Source: Polaromonas sp. (GTDB lineage: Bacteria; Pseudomonadota; Gammaproteobacteria; Burkholderiales; Burkholderiaceae_C). From it: DNA of 39,107 bases. The DNA lies in assembly GCA_030650875.1 (NCBI GenBank), contig JAUSDK010000240.1, positions 1 through 39,107 on the forward strand, given 5' to 3'. Position numbers and translations under genes: made by a program. How positions within the stretch are numbered: the stretch's first letter is position 1; the number at the start of each line of letters is the position of its first letter. The notes under the pieces were generated by a model. That model was not told the origin of the DNA, did no database searches, and saw only the letters and a program-made list of their open reading frames with translations. Below are positions 1 through 7,620 of the stretch, in pieces.

Positions 1-588
1 GCCCATTTTGAGCAAGTCACCCATCCCGACCTGGCCGTCGCCGTCCTGGTCCAGCAGGCTGCCCAGCAAACCGCCGCCCAGGCCACCCTGCTGCTGCACC
101 CGCTCACGCTCCTGACCCAGCGTCTGCCCCAGGCTGCCGGCGTCCATGCCGCCGGCCTGCACGCGCTGCGCCAGAAAGGCCATGACGATGGGCGCCAGCA
201 GCTTGAGCAATTGGCCTGCGTTGGCGCCCAGCCCGGTGGCCTGGCCCAGACCGGTTTCAGCGCGCTGCTGGTTGCCTCCAAAAATGTGGCCGAGGATGGC
301 GGCGCCGTCGGGTGCGCCGGCACCGCTATCCCCGCTGCCGCCCAGCAGACCGCCCAGGTCAAAACCGCCGCCCGCGTGGTGGTCGCGCTGCAGCGCGCCC
401 AACAGGGCATCAGCGCCCTGCGGCTCGGCCGCGTTCTGGCCCATGGCGCCCAGCATCAAGGGCAGCGCGGCCGCCACGGCCTGCTGGGTCTGCTCAGTGC
501 CGGTGCCCAATTGCTGCGACAGCTGCTGCAGCGGCGCACCCTGGAGTTGCGCCATCAAGTCATCGGCAAGGGAGGAAGAAGATGTCAT
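1..588 (-). CDS. DUF937 / YidB-like protein, 3' end cut by the window
   Basis: The minus strand is open from an ATG at 586-588 to the window edge, giving 196 codons without a stop, so the C-terminus is missing. The start has a good Shine-Dalgarno (AAAGGA, 7 nt upstream). The protein begins MTSSSSLADDLMAQLQ. It is rich in Ala, Gly, Gln and Leu, with amphipathic helical stretches, Gly-rich linkers and the repeated LGGLLGG / GGGLLGSLLD pattern typical of DUF937 proteins. Near residues 181-192 it carries DQDGDGQVGMGD, which fits a calcium-binding EF-hand loop (D-x-D-G-D-G). The function of the family is unknown. It is divergent from the nitrate assimilation operon and is probably unrelated to it. 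Family assignment is from sequence style only. Confidence 0.75.
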   Translation of the reverse strand, partial: MTSSSSLADDLMAQLQGAPLQQLSQQLGTGTEQTQQAVAAALPLMLGAMGQNAAEPQGADALLGALQRDHHAGGGFDLGGLLGGSGDSGAGAPDGAAILGHIFGGNQQRAETGLGQATGLGANAGQLLKLLAPIVMAFLAQRVQAGGMDAGSLGQTLGQERERVQQQGGLGGGLLGSLLDQDGDGQVGMGDLLKMG

Positions 589-696
589 GGTCAATCCTTT
601 CGGTGGTTAAGACAACTGCCTGAGTCAGGCTTTCATGATAGCGCTGGCAAGCCCTGCGCAGTCGCCCTGGTGCCATGCACAACATCAAGGCATGCA

Positions 697-713
697 TGCA
701 CCACAGCGGTTCT
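697..713 (+). promoter_or_regulatory. possible NtrC-type enhancer site
   Basis: TGCACC-N5-GGTTCT matches the NtrC consensus TGCACC-N5-GGTGCA fully in the left half and in 4 of 6 bases in the right half. It lies about 115 nt upstream of the sigma-54 promoter at 813-828, a normal distance for an enhancer. This is a single imperfect site, so the call is tentative. Confidence 0.3.
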
Positions 714-812
714 TTGCAGACCGCAAGACACTATTTTTTTTATAGCTACTAGCGGCCACGCAGTATGAGCCAATGGCTTTTTCTATTTAAATTTTAAGTA
801 ACAAAAAAGATC

Positions 813-828
813 TGGCACACCCTTTGCT
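813..828 (+). promoter_or_regulatory. sigma-54 (-24/-12) promoter of the nitrate assimilation operon
   Basis: TGGCAC-N5-TTGCT matches the sigma-54 consensus TGGCAC-N5-TTGCW without a mismatch. The invariant GG (814-815) and GC (826-827) are exactly 12 nt apart. The upstream flank (about 730-810) is AT-rich. Transcription should start near 838-840, just before the hairpin at 842-855. Sigma-54 control fits nitrogen limitation sensed by NtrBC. Confidence 0.85.
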
Positions 829-841
829 TCAACCATGTGGA

Positions 842-906
842 GGCCAATGCTGGCCGCATGAAGACCCGGTGCAATGGCGGATTGGATCTTCAGGACGATG
901 GCGTCC
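842..906 (+). promoter_or_regulatory. putative ANTAR (NasT/NasR-type) antiterminator leader
   Basis: Two hairpins lie directly after the predicted transcription start. Hairpin P1 (842-855) is GGCC-AATGCT-GGCC, a 4-bp stem closing a hexaloop with A at position 1 and G at position 4, the loop rule of ANTAR-protein targets. Hairpin P2 (893-906) is GGACG-ATGG-CGTCC. Its loop also has A1 and G4 but closes as a tetraloop, so it is an imperfect match. The 3' side of P2 (900-906) is also the 5' arm of the terminator that follows, so the two structures exclude each other. The likely model is that nitrate or nitrite frees NasT to bind P1-P2 and let transcription read into nirB. No nasS/nasT gene is in the window. 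The 399-nt stretch 589-987 otherwise holds only the promoter elements listed separately. Confidence 0.65.
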
Positions 907-964
907 CCACGGATGAGCAGGCTGAAAGGCCTTGCGATCCCGTGTGGACGCCTTTTTTGTTTTT
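900..964 (+). terminator. leader intrinsic terminator upstream of nirB
   Basis: GGCGTCCCCACGG (900-912) pairs with CCGTGTGGACGCC (940-952) over 13 positions with one C-T mismatch. A run of six T (953-958), G and five more T follows. The 27-nt loop holds a small AGGC/GCCT hairpin. It lies before the nirB start, so it must be an attenuator rather than the end of an upstream gene, because the upstream gene points the other way. Confidence 0.85.
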
Positions 965-987
965 GCGAACTGCCTACGGGGGTCATG

Positions 988-3432
988 ATGAAGAAATCCA
1001 GACTGGTGATGATTGGGAACGGCATGGCCGGCGTGCGTGCGCTTGAAGAGCTGCTGAAGATTGCGCCCGAGCTTTACGACATCACCGTGTTCGGTGCCGA
1101 ACCGCACCCCAACTACAACCGCATTTTGCTGTCGCCGGTGCTGGCCGGCGAGCAGACGTTAGACGAGATCGTGCTGAACGACTGGTCCTGGTACTTGGAC
1201 AACCACATCACCCTACACGCCGGCTGGACGGTGAACGAGGTGGACCGCGTGCACCGCGTGGTGCATGCCGTCAACGCCGCTGGCGAAACCCTCAGCGCCG
1301 AATACGACCGGCTGGTTCTGGCCACCGGCTCCAACCCCTTCATGCTGCCGATTCCGGGCAAGGACCTCAAGGGCGTGCTGGCCTACCGCGACATCGCCGA
1401 CACCCAGGCCATGATCGACGCCGCCGTGCTCTACAAGCATGCGGTCGTCATCGGCGGCGGCCTGCTGGGCCTGGAAGCGGCCAATGGCCTGATGAAGCGC
1501 GGCATGGAAGTCACCGTGGTGCATGTGGGCGACTGGCTGATGGAGCGCCAGCTGGACGACGTGGCGGGCAAGCTGCTGCAAAAGTCGTTGGCCGAGCGCG
1601 GCATGAAGTTTTTGATTGGCGCCCAGACGCAGGAACTGATCGGCGGCGACGATGGCCGCGTCAAGGCCGTGAAATTCAAGGACGGCAGCGAAGTGCCGGC
1701 CGACCTGGTCTGCATGGCCGTCGGCATTCGCCCCAACACGGCGCTGGCTGAAAAGATGCGCCTGCATGTAAACCGCGGCATTGTGGTGAACGACACGCTG
1801 CAAACCACCACGGACGCGCGCATTTACGCCGTCGGCGAATGCGCGGCCCACCGCGGCATTGCCTACGGCCTGGTCGCGCCGCTGTTCGAGCAGGGCAAGG
1901 TGCTGGCCAACCACCTGGCGCAGTTCGGCATTGGCCGCTACACCGGCTCGCTCACGTCGACCAAGCTCAAGGTCACCGGCATCGACCTGTTCAGTGCCGG
2001 CGACTTCATGGGGGGCGAAGGGGCCGAGGAAATCATCATGAGCGACCCTTTTGGCGGGGTCTACAAAAAGCTGGTGATCAAGGACGACAAACTGATTGGC
2101 GCCTGCCTGTATGGCGACACGGTGGACGGCAGCTATTACTTCAAGCTGCTACGCGACGGCCGCAGCGTAGCCGGCATACGCGACAAGCTGATGTTTGGCG
2201 AGTCCAACATTGGCGACGTGGGCCATGAAGGTCACAGCAAGGCTGCCAGCATGCCGGACAGCGCCGAAGTCTGCGGCTGCAATGGCGTCAACAAAGGCAC
2301 GATCTGCAAGGCCATCAAGGAAAAAGGCCTGTTCACGCTGGACGAGGTGCGCAAGCACACCAAGGCCAGCGCCAGCTGCGGCTCCTGCACCGGGCTGGTC
2401 GAGCAGATTTTGATGTTTACGGCCGGTGGCGACTATTCGGCCACACCCAAGCTCAAAGCCATGTGCAGCTGCACCGACCACGGCCACCAGGCCGTGCGCG
2501 AGGCGATTCGGGGCAACAAGCTGCTGACCATTGCAGACGTTTACTCTTTTCTGGAATGGCGCACGCCCAACGGCTGCCCCAGCTGCCGCCCGGCCATCAA
2601 CTACTACGTCACCAGCAGCTGGCCCAAAGAGGCCAAAGACGACCCGCAAAGCAGGTACATCAACGAGCGCAGCCACGCCAACATCCAGAAAGACGGCACC
2701 TACAGCGTGATTCCGCGCATGTGGGGCGGTGAAACCTCGGCCAGCGAGCTGCGCCGCATCGCCGACGCGGTGGACAAGTACCAGATCCCGACCGTCAAGG
2801 TCACGGGCGGGCAGCGCATCGACCTGCTGGGTGTCAAAAAAGAAGACCTGGTCAACGTCTGGAAAGACATCGGCATGCCCAGCGGCCATGCCTACGCCAA
2901 GGCGCTGCGCACCGTGAAGACCTGCGTGGGCAGCGAATGGTGCCGCATGGGCACGCAGGACAGCACGCAGATGGGCAAGGACCTGGAGCGCGCGATGTGG
3001 CGCATGTATGCGCCGCACAAGGTCAAGTTTGCGGTGTCGGGCTGCCCGCGCAATTGCGCCGAAGCCGGCATCAAGGACGTCGGCATTATCGGCGTGGACA
3101 GCGGCTGGGAGATGTACATCGCCGGCAACGGCGGCATCAAGACCGAGGTGGCGCACTTTTTTGTGAAAGTCAAAACGGCCGCCGAAGTGCTGGAGTACAC
3201 CGGCGCCTTCTGCGAGCTGTACCGCCAGGAAGGCTGGTACCTGGAGCGCACCGTGCATTTTGTTGCCCGCGTGGGCCTGGACTACGTGAAGAAAAAAATC
3301 CTGGAGGACCATGACGGCCGCAAGGCGCTGTGGGAGCGGCTGCAATTTGCGCTCGACGGCGAGCCCGATCCGTGGTTTGACTTCCAGGAAGCCGCCGTGG
3401 ACACCCGCCAGTTCTCCGCCATTTCAGCTTGA
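988..3432 (+). CDS. nirB: Assimilatory nitrite reductase [NAD(P)H], large subunit
   Basis: NirB reduces nitrite to ammonium in the cytoplasm with electrons from NAD(P)H, using FAD, Fe-S centres and siroheme. The N-terminus (VMIGNGMAG) binds FAD and a second dinucleotide site lies near residue 150 (VVIGGGLLGLEAANG). A BFD-like [2Fe-2S] region begins near residue 429 (CGCNG, later CGSC) and a further Cys-rich stretch follows. The siroheme/[4Fe-4S] ligands are C-x5-C near 646-652 and CPRNC near 686-690. The length of 814 aa is normal. An upstream ATG at 874 lies inside the leader terminator region and is rejected. ATG 985 sits only 2 nt from the GGGGG Shine-Dalgarno, while ATG 988 has 5 nt, so 988 is preferred. 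It heads the operon with nirD, nasA and cobA. Confidence 0.96.
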   Translation: MKKSRLVMIGNGMAGVRALEELLKIAPELYDITVFGAEPHPNYNRILLSPVLAGEQTLDEIVLNDWSWYLDNHITLHAGWTVNEVDRVHRVVHAVNAAGETLSAEYDRLVLATGSNPFMLPIPGKDLKGVLAYRDIADTQAMIDAAVLYKHAVVIGGGLLGLEAANGLMKRGMEVTVVHVGDWLMERQLDDVAGKLLQKSLAERGMKFLIGAQTQELIGGDDGRVKAVKFKDGSEVPADLVCMAVGIRPNTALAEKMRLHVNRGIVVNDTLQTTTDARIYAVGECAAHRGIAYGLVAPLFEQGKVLANHLAQFGIGRYTGSLTSTKLKVTGIDLFSAGDFMGGEGAEEIIMSDPFGGVYKKLVIKDDKLIGACLYGDTVDGSYYFKLLRDGRSVAGIRDKLMFGESNIGDVGHEGHSKAASMPDSAEVCGCNGVNKGTICKAIKEKGLFTLDEVRKHTKASASCGSCTGLVEQILMFTAGGDYSATPKLKAMCSCTDHGHQAVREAIRGNKLLTIADVYSFLEWRTPNGCPSCRPAINYYVTSSWPKEAKDDPQSRYINERSHANIQKDGTYSVIPRMWGGETSASELRRIADAVDKYQIPTVKVTGGQRIDLLGVKKEDLVNVWKDIGMPSGHAYAKALRTVKTCVGSEWCRMGTQDSTQMGKDLERAMWRMYAPHKVKFAVSGCPRNCAEAGIKDVGIIGVDSGWEMYIAGNGGIKTEVAHFFVKVKTAAEVLEYTGAFCELYRQEGWYLERTVHFVARVGLDYVKKKILEDHDGRKALWERLQFALDGEPDPWFDFQEAAVDTRQFSAISA

Positions 3433-3453
3433 TTTCCGTTTGAGGAGCCCCTG

Positions 3454-4257
3454 ATGACCACGACCTTTGCCCCTACCTCTACCTTTTCCCGCCGCCGCTT
3501 TTGCACCGCCACCCTGGCCCTGGCCGCCGTCGGCAGCCATGCGCAGGTGAACAACCTGGGCGACGCCATCAACAAGGCAGGCCGCCAGCGCATGCTGTCC
3601 CAGCGCATGGGCAAGGCCTGGATGGGGCTGGGCCAGGGCGTCGAGGTGGAATCGGCACGCCGCGTGCTGGACCAGTCGATGGCGCTGTTTGACCGCCAGC
3701 TGACCGAACTCAAGGCGTTCGCGCCCGCTGGCGACACCCGCGACACCTATGTTCAGCTGGAATCGGCCTGGTCGGGCTACAAGGCCCTGCTGGTGGGCGC
3801 CGCGCCGTCGCAAGGCCAGGGCAAGCCGCTGCTGGACCAGGCCGGCAAGGTGCTGGCCCTGGCGCACAAAGGCACGGGGCTGTACGAGCAGCAATCGGGC
3901 AAGCCCGGCGCCAGGCTGGTCAATGTGGCCGGCCGGCAGCGCATGCTGTCGCAGCGCATGGCCCAGTTTTACCTGGCCAGCGCCTGGAATGTGGACAGCC
4001 TCGCCAGCCAGCAGGAAATCACCAAGGCCAGGGATGAATTCATTCCGGCACTGGAACTTCTGCGGAGCGCGCCGGAGGCCACCGCCGAGGTCAAGCAGGC
4101 GCTGGCGCTGGCCGATGGCCAGTGGCTGTTTTTTGACCATGCCCTGAAGGCGCGGGTCGGCAGCGCCAAGGCCGCCTCCGATGTGTTTGTGACCAGCGAA
4201 AACCTGCTGCAGGTGATGGACCGGGTAACCAGCCTGTATGCGCGCATTCTTGGATAA
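3454..4257 (+). CDS. Exported protein with two NarX/PilJ-type P-box segments
   Basis: This 267-aa protein is predicted to be exported: residues 12-17 (SRRRFC) form a twin-arginine-like motif, followed by a hydrophobic stretch ending SHA-Q near residue 30. The same 11-residue motif AGRQRMLSQRM occurs at 42-52 and again at 159-169. This motif and the all-helical context match the type IV pili methyl-accepting chemotaxis transducer N-terminal (PilJ) family and resemble the P-box of the nitrate sensors NarX/NarQ. There are no transmembrane signalling helices, HAMP or kinase domains. It sits 21 nt after nirB and 21 nt before nirD, with a good Shine-Dalgarno (AGGAG). A periplasmic nitrate or nitrite binding role is an inference from context and motif. 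Confidence 0.85.
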   Translation: MTTTFAPTSTFSRRRFCTATLALAAVGSHAQVNNLGDAINKAGRQRMLSQRMGKAWMGLGQGVEVESARRVLDQSMALFDRQLTELKAFAPAGDTRDTYVQLESAWSGYKALLVGAAPSQGQGKPLLDQAGKVLALAHKGTGLYEQQSGKPGARLVNVAGRQRMLSQRMAQFYLASAWNVDSLASQQEITKARDEFIPALELLRSAPEATAEVKQALALADGQWLFFDHALKARVGSAKAASDVFVTSENLLQVMDRVTSLYARILG

Positions 4258-4278
4258 CTGGATTACTGGAGAACTGAC

Positions 4279-4680
4279 ATGAACGAATGGAAAAAAATCT
4301 GCCTGGTCAATGACATTCCGGTGCTGGGTGCGCGCCGGGTCGCCCGGCCGCAGGGCATCGCCGTGGCGGTGTTTCGCAGCAGCGACGACCAGGTCTTCGC
4401 CCTGCTCGACCGCTGCCCGCACAAGGGCGGTCCGCTGAGCCAGGGCATTGTCTTTGGCGAGACCGTGGCCTGTCCGCTGCACAACATGACCATCGGCCTG
4501 ACCGACGGCTGCGCCCGGGCGCCCGACGAAGGCTGCACGCCCAAATTTTCCTGCAAGGTCGATGCCGGCGAGGTGTTTCTGGATGCCGTCGAGCTGGCCA
4601 CGCTGGCGCTGGATCTGCAGGCGCCCCGGGCCGGTCCGGGCAGCCAGAACTGTGACGTGCAGGCGCCGCACAGCGCGTGA
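4279..4680 (+). CDS. nirD: Nitrite reductase [NAD(P)H], small subunit (Rieske)
   Basis: NirD is the 133-aa Rieske-type partner of NirB. The N-terminal CLVNDIPVLGAR fits the family. The two Rieske signatures are present: CPHKGG (C-x-H) and CPLHNM (C-x2-H), the ligand set of a [2Fe-2S] centre. The Shine-Dalgarno GGAGA lies just upstream of ATG 4279. It is unusual only in being separated from nirB by the P-box protein gene. The stop codon is 26 nt before the nasA start. Confidence 0.95.
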   Translation: MNEWKKICLVNDIPVLGARRVARPQGIAVAVFRSSDDQVFALLDRCPHKGGPLSQGIVFGETVACPLHNMTIGLTDGCARAPDEGCTPKFSCKVDAGEVFLDAVELATLALDLQAPRAGPGSQNCDVQAPHSA

Positions 4681-4706
4681 AAGTCCCCTCGCCCACTGGA
4701 GCCCCC

Positions 4707-7577
4707 ATGACTGAAACCCGATCCACCTGCCCTTATTGCGGCGTCGGCTGCGGCGTGCTGATTCAATCGCAGGCTGACCAGATCACCGGCATCAGGGGCG
4801 ACCCGGATCACCCGGCCAACTTCGGTCGGCTGTGCACCAAGGGCTCGACACTGGCGCTGACCGCGTCCAGCGCCGTCACGCAGCAAACCCGGTTGCTGCA
4901 CCCGATGCAGCGCCTGCGCCGCCGCGATGCGGCCCAGCGCGTCAGCTGGGACAACGCACTGGACTTCGCCAGCGCAAGCTTTGCCCGCATCATCGGTGCG
5001 CACGGGCCCGACGCCGTGGGGTTCTACATTTCGGGCCAGCTGCTGACCGAGGACTATTACGTCTTCAACAAGCTGGCCAAGGGCCTGATTGGCACCAACA
5101 ACATCGACAGCAACTCGCGCCTGTGCATGAGCAGCGCCGTGGCCGGCTACAAGCAGACCCTGGGCGCAGACGCACCGCCGACCTGCTACGACGACATCCA
5201 GCATGCGCAGTGCATCTTCATTGTCGGCAGCAACACAGCCACCGCGCACCCGATACTTTTCAGGCGCATTGAAGACGCCAAGGCTGCCAACCCGGCGCTC
5301 AAGATCATTTTTTGCGACCCGCGCCGCACCGACACGGCCGAGATCGCCGACCTGTACCTGCCGATTTTGCCGGGCACGGATGTGTCGCTGTTCAACGGCC
5401 TGCTGCACATCATGCTGTGGGAAGGCTGGACCGACAGCGCCTACATCGCTGGTCATACCAGCGGCTTTGAAGCGCTGAAAGCCACCGTGCGCGACTACAC
5501 GCCCGACCTGGTGGCCGACACCTGCGGCCTGAAAAAAGAAGACCTGCTGGCCGCTGCCCGGCTGTTTGCCACCTCGGCGGCCACGCTGAGCCTGTACTGC
5601 CAGGGCCTGAACCAGTCGAGCAGCGGCACCGCCAAAAATGCGGCGCTGATCAACCTGCACCTGGCCACCGCGCAGATCGGCAAACCCGGCGCCGGGCCGT
5701 TTTCCCTGACCGGCCAACCCAATGCCATGGGTGGACGCGAAGTCGGCGGCATGGCCAACCTGCTGAGCGGCCACCGCGACCTGGACAACCCCGCACACCG
5801 CGCCGAAGTCGCCGCGCTCTGGGGCGTGCCCAGCGTGCCCTCAACGCCGGGCAAGACGGCCATTGAAATGTTCCAGGCCGCCGCCGACGGCGAGATCAAG
5901 GCACTCTGGATTGCCTGCACCAACCCGGCGCAGTCCATGCCCGACCAGGCCCTGGTGCGCCGCGCGCTGGAGCGCGCCGAGCTGGTGATCGTGCAGGAAG
6001 CGTTTGCCACCACCGCCACCTGCGATTTTGCCGACCTGCTGCTGCCGGCCACCACTTGGGGCGAAAAGACCGGCACCGTGACCAACAGCGAACGCCGCAT
6101 CAGCCGCGTGCGGCCGGCGGTGGCCGCGCCCGGCGAAACGCGCCACGACTGGTCGATTGCAGTTGATTTTGCAAGGCGGCTGGAACGACTCCTTACGGCA
6201 CGGGCGGATCAAACCCTGTTCGGCTACGACAGCCCTGAAAGCGTCTGGAACGAACACCGCGAATCGACACGCGGCCGCGACCTGGACATCACCGGCATGC
6301 GCTACGACCTGCTGGAAGCGGCGCCGCAGCAATGGCCCATGAAAGAAGGCGAAACCAGCGGCAAAGCCAGGCTCTATGAAGACGGCATTTTCCCCACGCT
6401 GGACGGCAAGGCGCGTTTCGTGAGCACCGTCTACCGGCCCGTGGCCGAACCGCGTGAATCGCGCTTTCCGTTTTCACTGACCACCGGCCGCCTGCGCGAC
6501 CAGTGGCATGGCATGAGCCGCACCGGCACGCTGGGCCGCCTGTTTGGCCATGTGGCAGAGCCCGCGCTCCAGATGAACGCGCAGGACATGGCCCGGCGCC
6601 TGCTCAAAGAGGGCGACCTGGTGCATGTCACGTCCAAGCGCGGCTCCATCGTGGTGCCGGTGCAAGCCTCGCCCGAGGTCGGCATGAGCCAGGCCTTCAT
6701 GGCGATGCACTGGGGCGGCGAATATCTAAGCGGCCAGTCCAGCAGCGGCTTGGCCCTGGCCGGCGTCAACGCGCTCACCACCTCGGCTTTTTGCCCGAGT
6801 TCTAAGCAACCGGAGCTCAAGCACGCGGCAGTCAAGATCCTGAAGGCCGAGCTGCCCTGGTCGCTGCTGGCCATGGCCTGGCTGCCCGAGGGCGAGGCGC
6901 TGGCCGCCCGCGAACAGCTAAAAGCCCTGATGGCCGCATTTCCCTTTGCCAGCTGCGTGCCGTTTTCAAACAACACCCCGCTGGCCGACCGCAGCGGTGA
7001 ACGCACGGGCGTGCTGTTTCGCGCGGCGGGCCATGAAGCGCCGGCCGACGACCTGCTGGCCACGCTGGAGCGCGCCTTGGGCCTGGGCGGCGCGGACACG
7101 CTGCGCTACGCCGACAAGAAAAAGGGCCAGCGCCGCACGGCCCGGCTGGTCCGGGCCGGCGAGCAGACCACCTTGGCCGGCTTCCTGCTCGCGGGCGACA
7201 CCAGCGCAGAAGCCTGGATCAGCACGCTCCTGAAGGAGGCGCTTCCTGCGCAGGCCTACGGCCGCTTGCTGCTGCTGCCGGTCGCCCAGCCGCCGGTGGC
7301 GGTGCAATCGCGCGGCAAGGTCGTCTGCAGCTGCCTCAACGTCACCGACCAGGCGATTGACCAGCACCTGTCGCTGCTGCGCGAAGGCGGCAGCACGATG
7401 GGCTACCTCGGCACGGACGAGCAGCGGCTGGCGTCGCTGCAGCAGACGCTGAAATGCGGCACCCAGTGCGGCTCCTGCGTGCCCGAGCTCAAGCGCCGGG
7501 TGCGTTCTGCGCCCAGCGCCCAGTCGGCGCCAACGCTGCCGCCGCGCCGCGTCATTCCCATCCAGCAGCGGGCTTAA
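4707..7577 (+). CDS. nasA: Assimilatory nitrate reductase, catalytic subunit
   Basis: NasA reduces nitrate to nitrite in the cytoplasm and feeds NirBD. It is a Mo-bisMGD enzyme. C8, C11, C15 and C43 (CPYCGVGCG...C) bind the [4Fe-4S] cluster. C140 in NSRLCMSSA is the expected Mo ligand. The molybdopterin oxidoreductase fold fills the middle, with the dinucleotide-binding domain near 580-710. The C-terminus has a BFD-like [2Fe-2S] domain (C874, C876, then CGTQCGSC near 918-925), as in NasA proteins that take electrons without a separate large flavoprotein. A GTG at 4677 could start the frame, but ATG 4707 has GGAG 5 nt upstream and is preferred, giving 956 aa. There is no Tat signal. Confidence 0.96.
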   Translation: MTETRSTCPYCGVGCGVLIQSQADQITGIRGDPDHPANFGRLCTKGSTLALTASSAVTQQTRLLHPMQRLRRRDAAQRVSWDNALDFASASFARIIGAHGPDAVGFYISGQLLTEDYYVFNKLAKGLIGTNNIDSNSRLCMSSAVAGYKQTLGADAPPTCYDDIQHAQCIFIVGSNTATAHPILFRRIEDAKAANPALKIIFCDPRRTDTAEIADLYLPILPGTDVSLFNGLLHIMLWEGWTDSAYIAGHTSGFEALKATVRDYTPDLVADTCGLKKEDLLAAARLFATSAATLSLYCQGLNQSSSGTAKNAALINLHLATAQIGKPGAGPFSLTGQPNAMGGREVGGMANLLSGHRDLDNPAHRAEVAALWGVPSVPSTPGKTAIEMFQAAADGEIKALWIACTNPAQSMPDQALVRRALERAELVIVQEAFATTATCDFADLLLPATTWGEKTGTVTNSERRISRVRPAVAAPGETRHDWSIAVDFARRLERLLTARADQTLFGYDSPESVWNEHRESTRGRDLDITGMRYDLLEAAPQQWPMKEGETSGKARLYEDGIFPTLDGKARFVSTVYRPVAEPRESRFPFSLTTGRLRDQWHGMSRTGTLGRLFGHVAEPALQMNAQDMARRLLKEGDLVHVTSKRGSIVVPVQASPEVGMSQAFMAMHWGGEYLSGQSSSGLALAGVNALTTSAFCPSSKQPELKHAAVKILKAELPWSLLAMAWLPEGEALAAREQLKALMAAFPFASCVPFSNNTPLADRSGERTGVLFRAAGHEAPADDLLATLERALGLGGADTLRYADKKKGQRRTARLVRAGEQTTLAGFLLAGDTSAEAWISTLLKEALPAQAYGRLLLLPVAQPPVAVQSRGKVVCSCLNVTDQAIDQHLSLLREGGSTMGYLGTDEQRLASLQQTLKCGTQCGSCVPELKRRVRSAPSAQSAPTLPPRRVIPIQQRA

Positions 7578-7620
7578 GCTCATAACAAGCAGTTATCTGC
7601 ATTCGCGGACAATCGCCAAA

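Noticed and set aside
669-674. GGTGCC as a second NtrC half-site
   Set aside because: The partner half-site at the right spacing (658-663) does not match.
146-768. Plus-strand open frames at the window start
   Set aside because: They are opposite the DUF937 gene, whose minus-strand translation has the expected family style and a good ribosome site.
874-984. Upstream ATG that would lengthen nirB by 38 codons
   Set aside because: The extension is encoded by the leader hairpin and terminator, has no family similarity, and lacks a Shine-Dalgarno.
2149-3345. Minus-strand open frame of 398 codons opposite nirB
   Set aside because: It shadows the siroheme domain of nirB and has no recognisable domain.
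3424-4671. Minus-strand open frame of 415 codons opposite the P-box gene and nirD
   Set aside because: Both plus-strand genes have clear motifs and Shine-Dalgarno sites; the antisense product has none.
4263-5798. Long minus-strand open frame of 511 codons opposite nirD and nasA
   Set aside because: It lies fully opposite two clear genes, its translation is Gly/Ala/Arg/Gln-rich with no motif, and such shadows are common in high-GC DNA.
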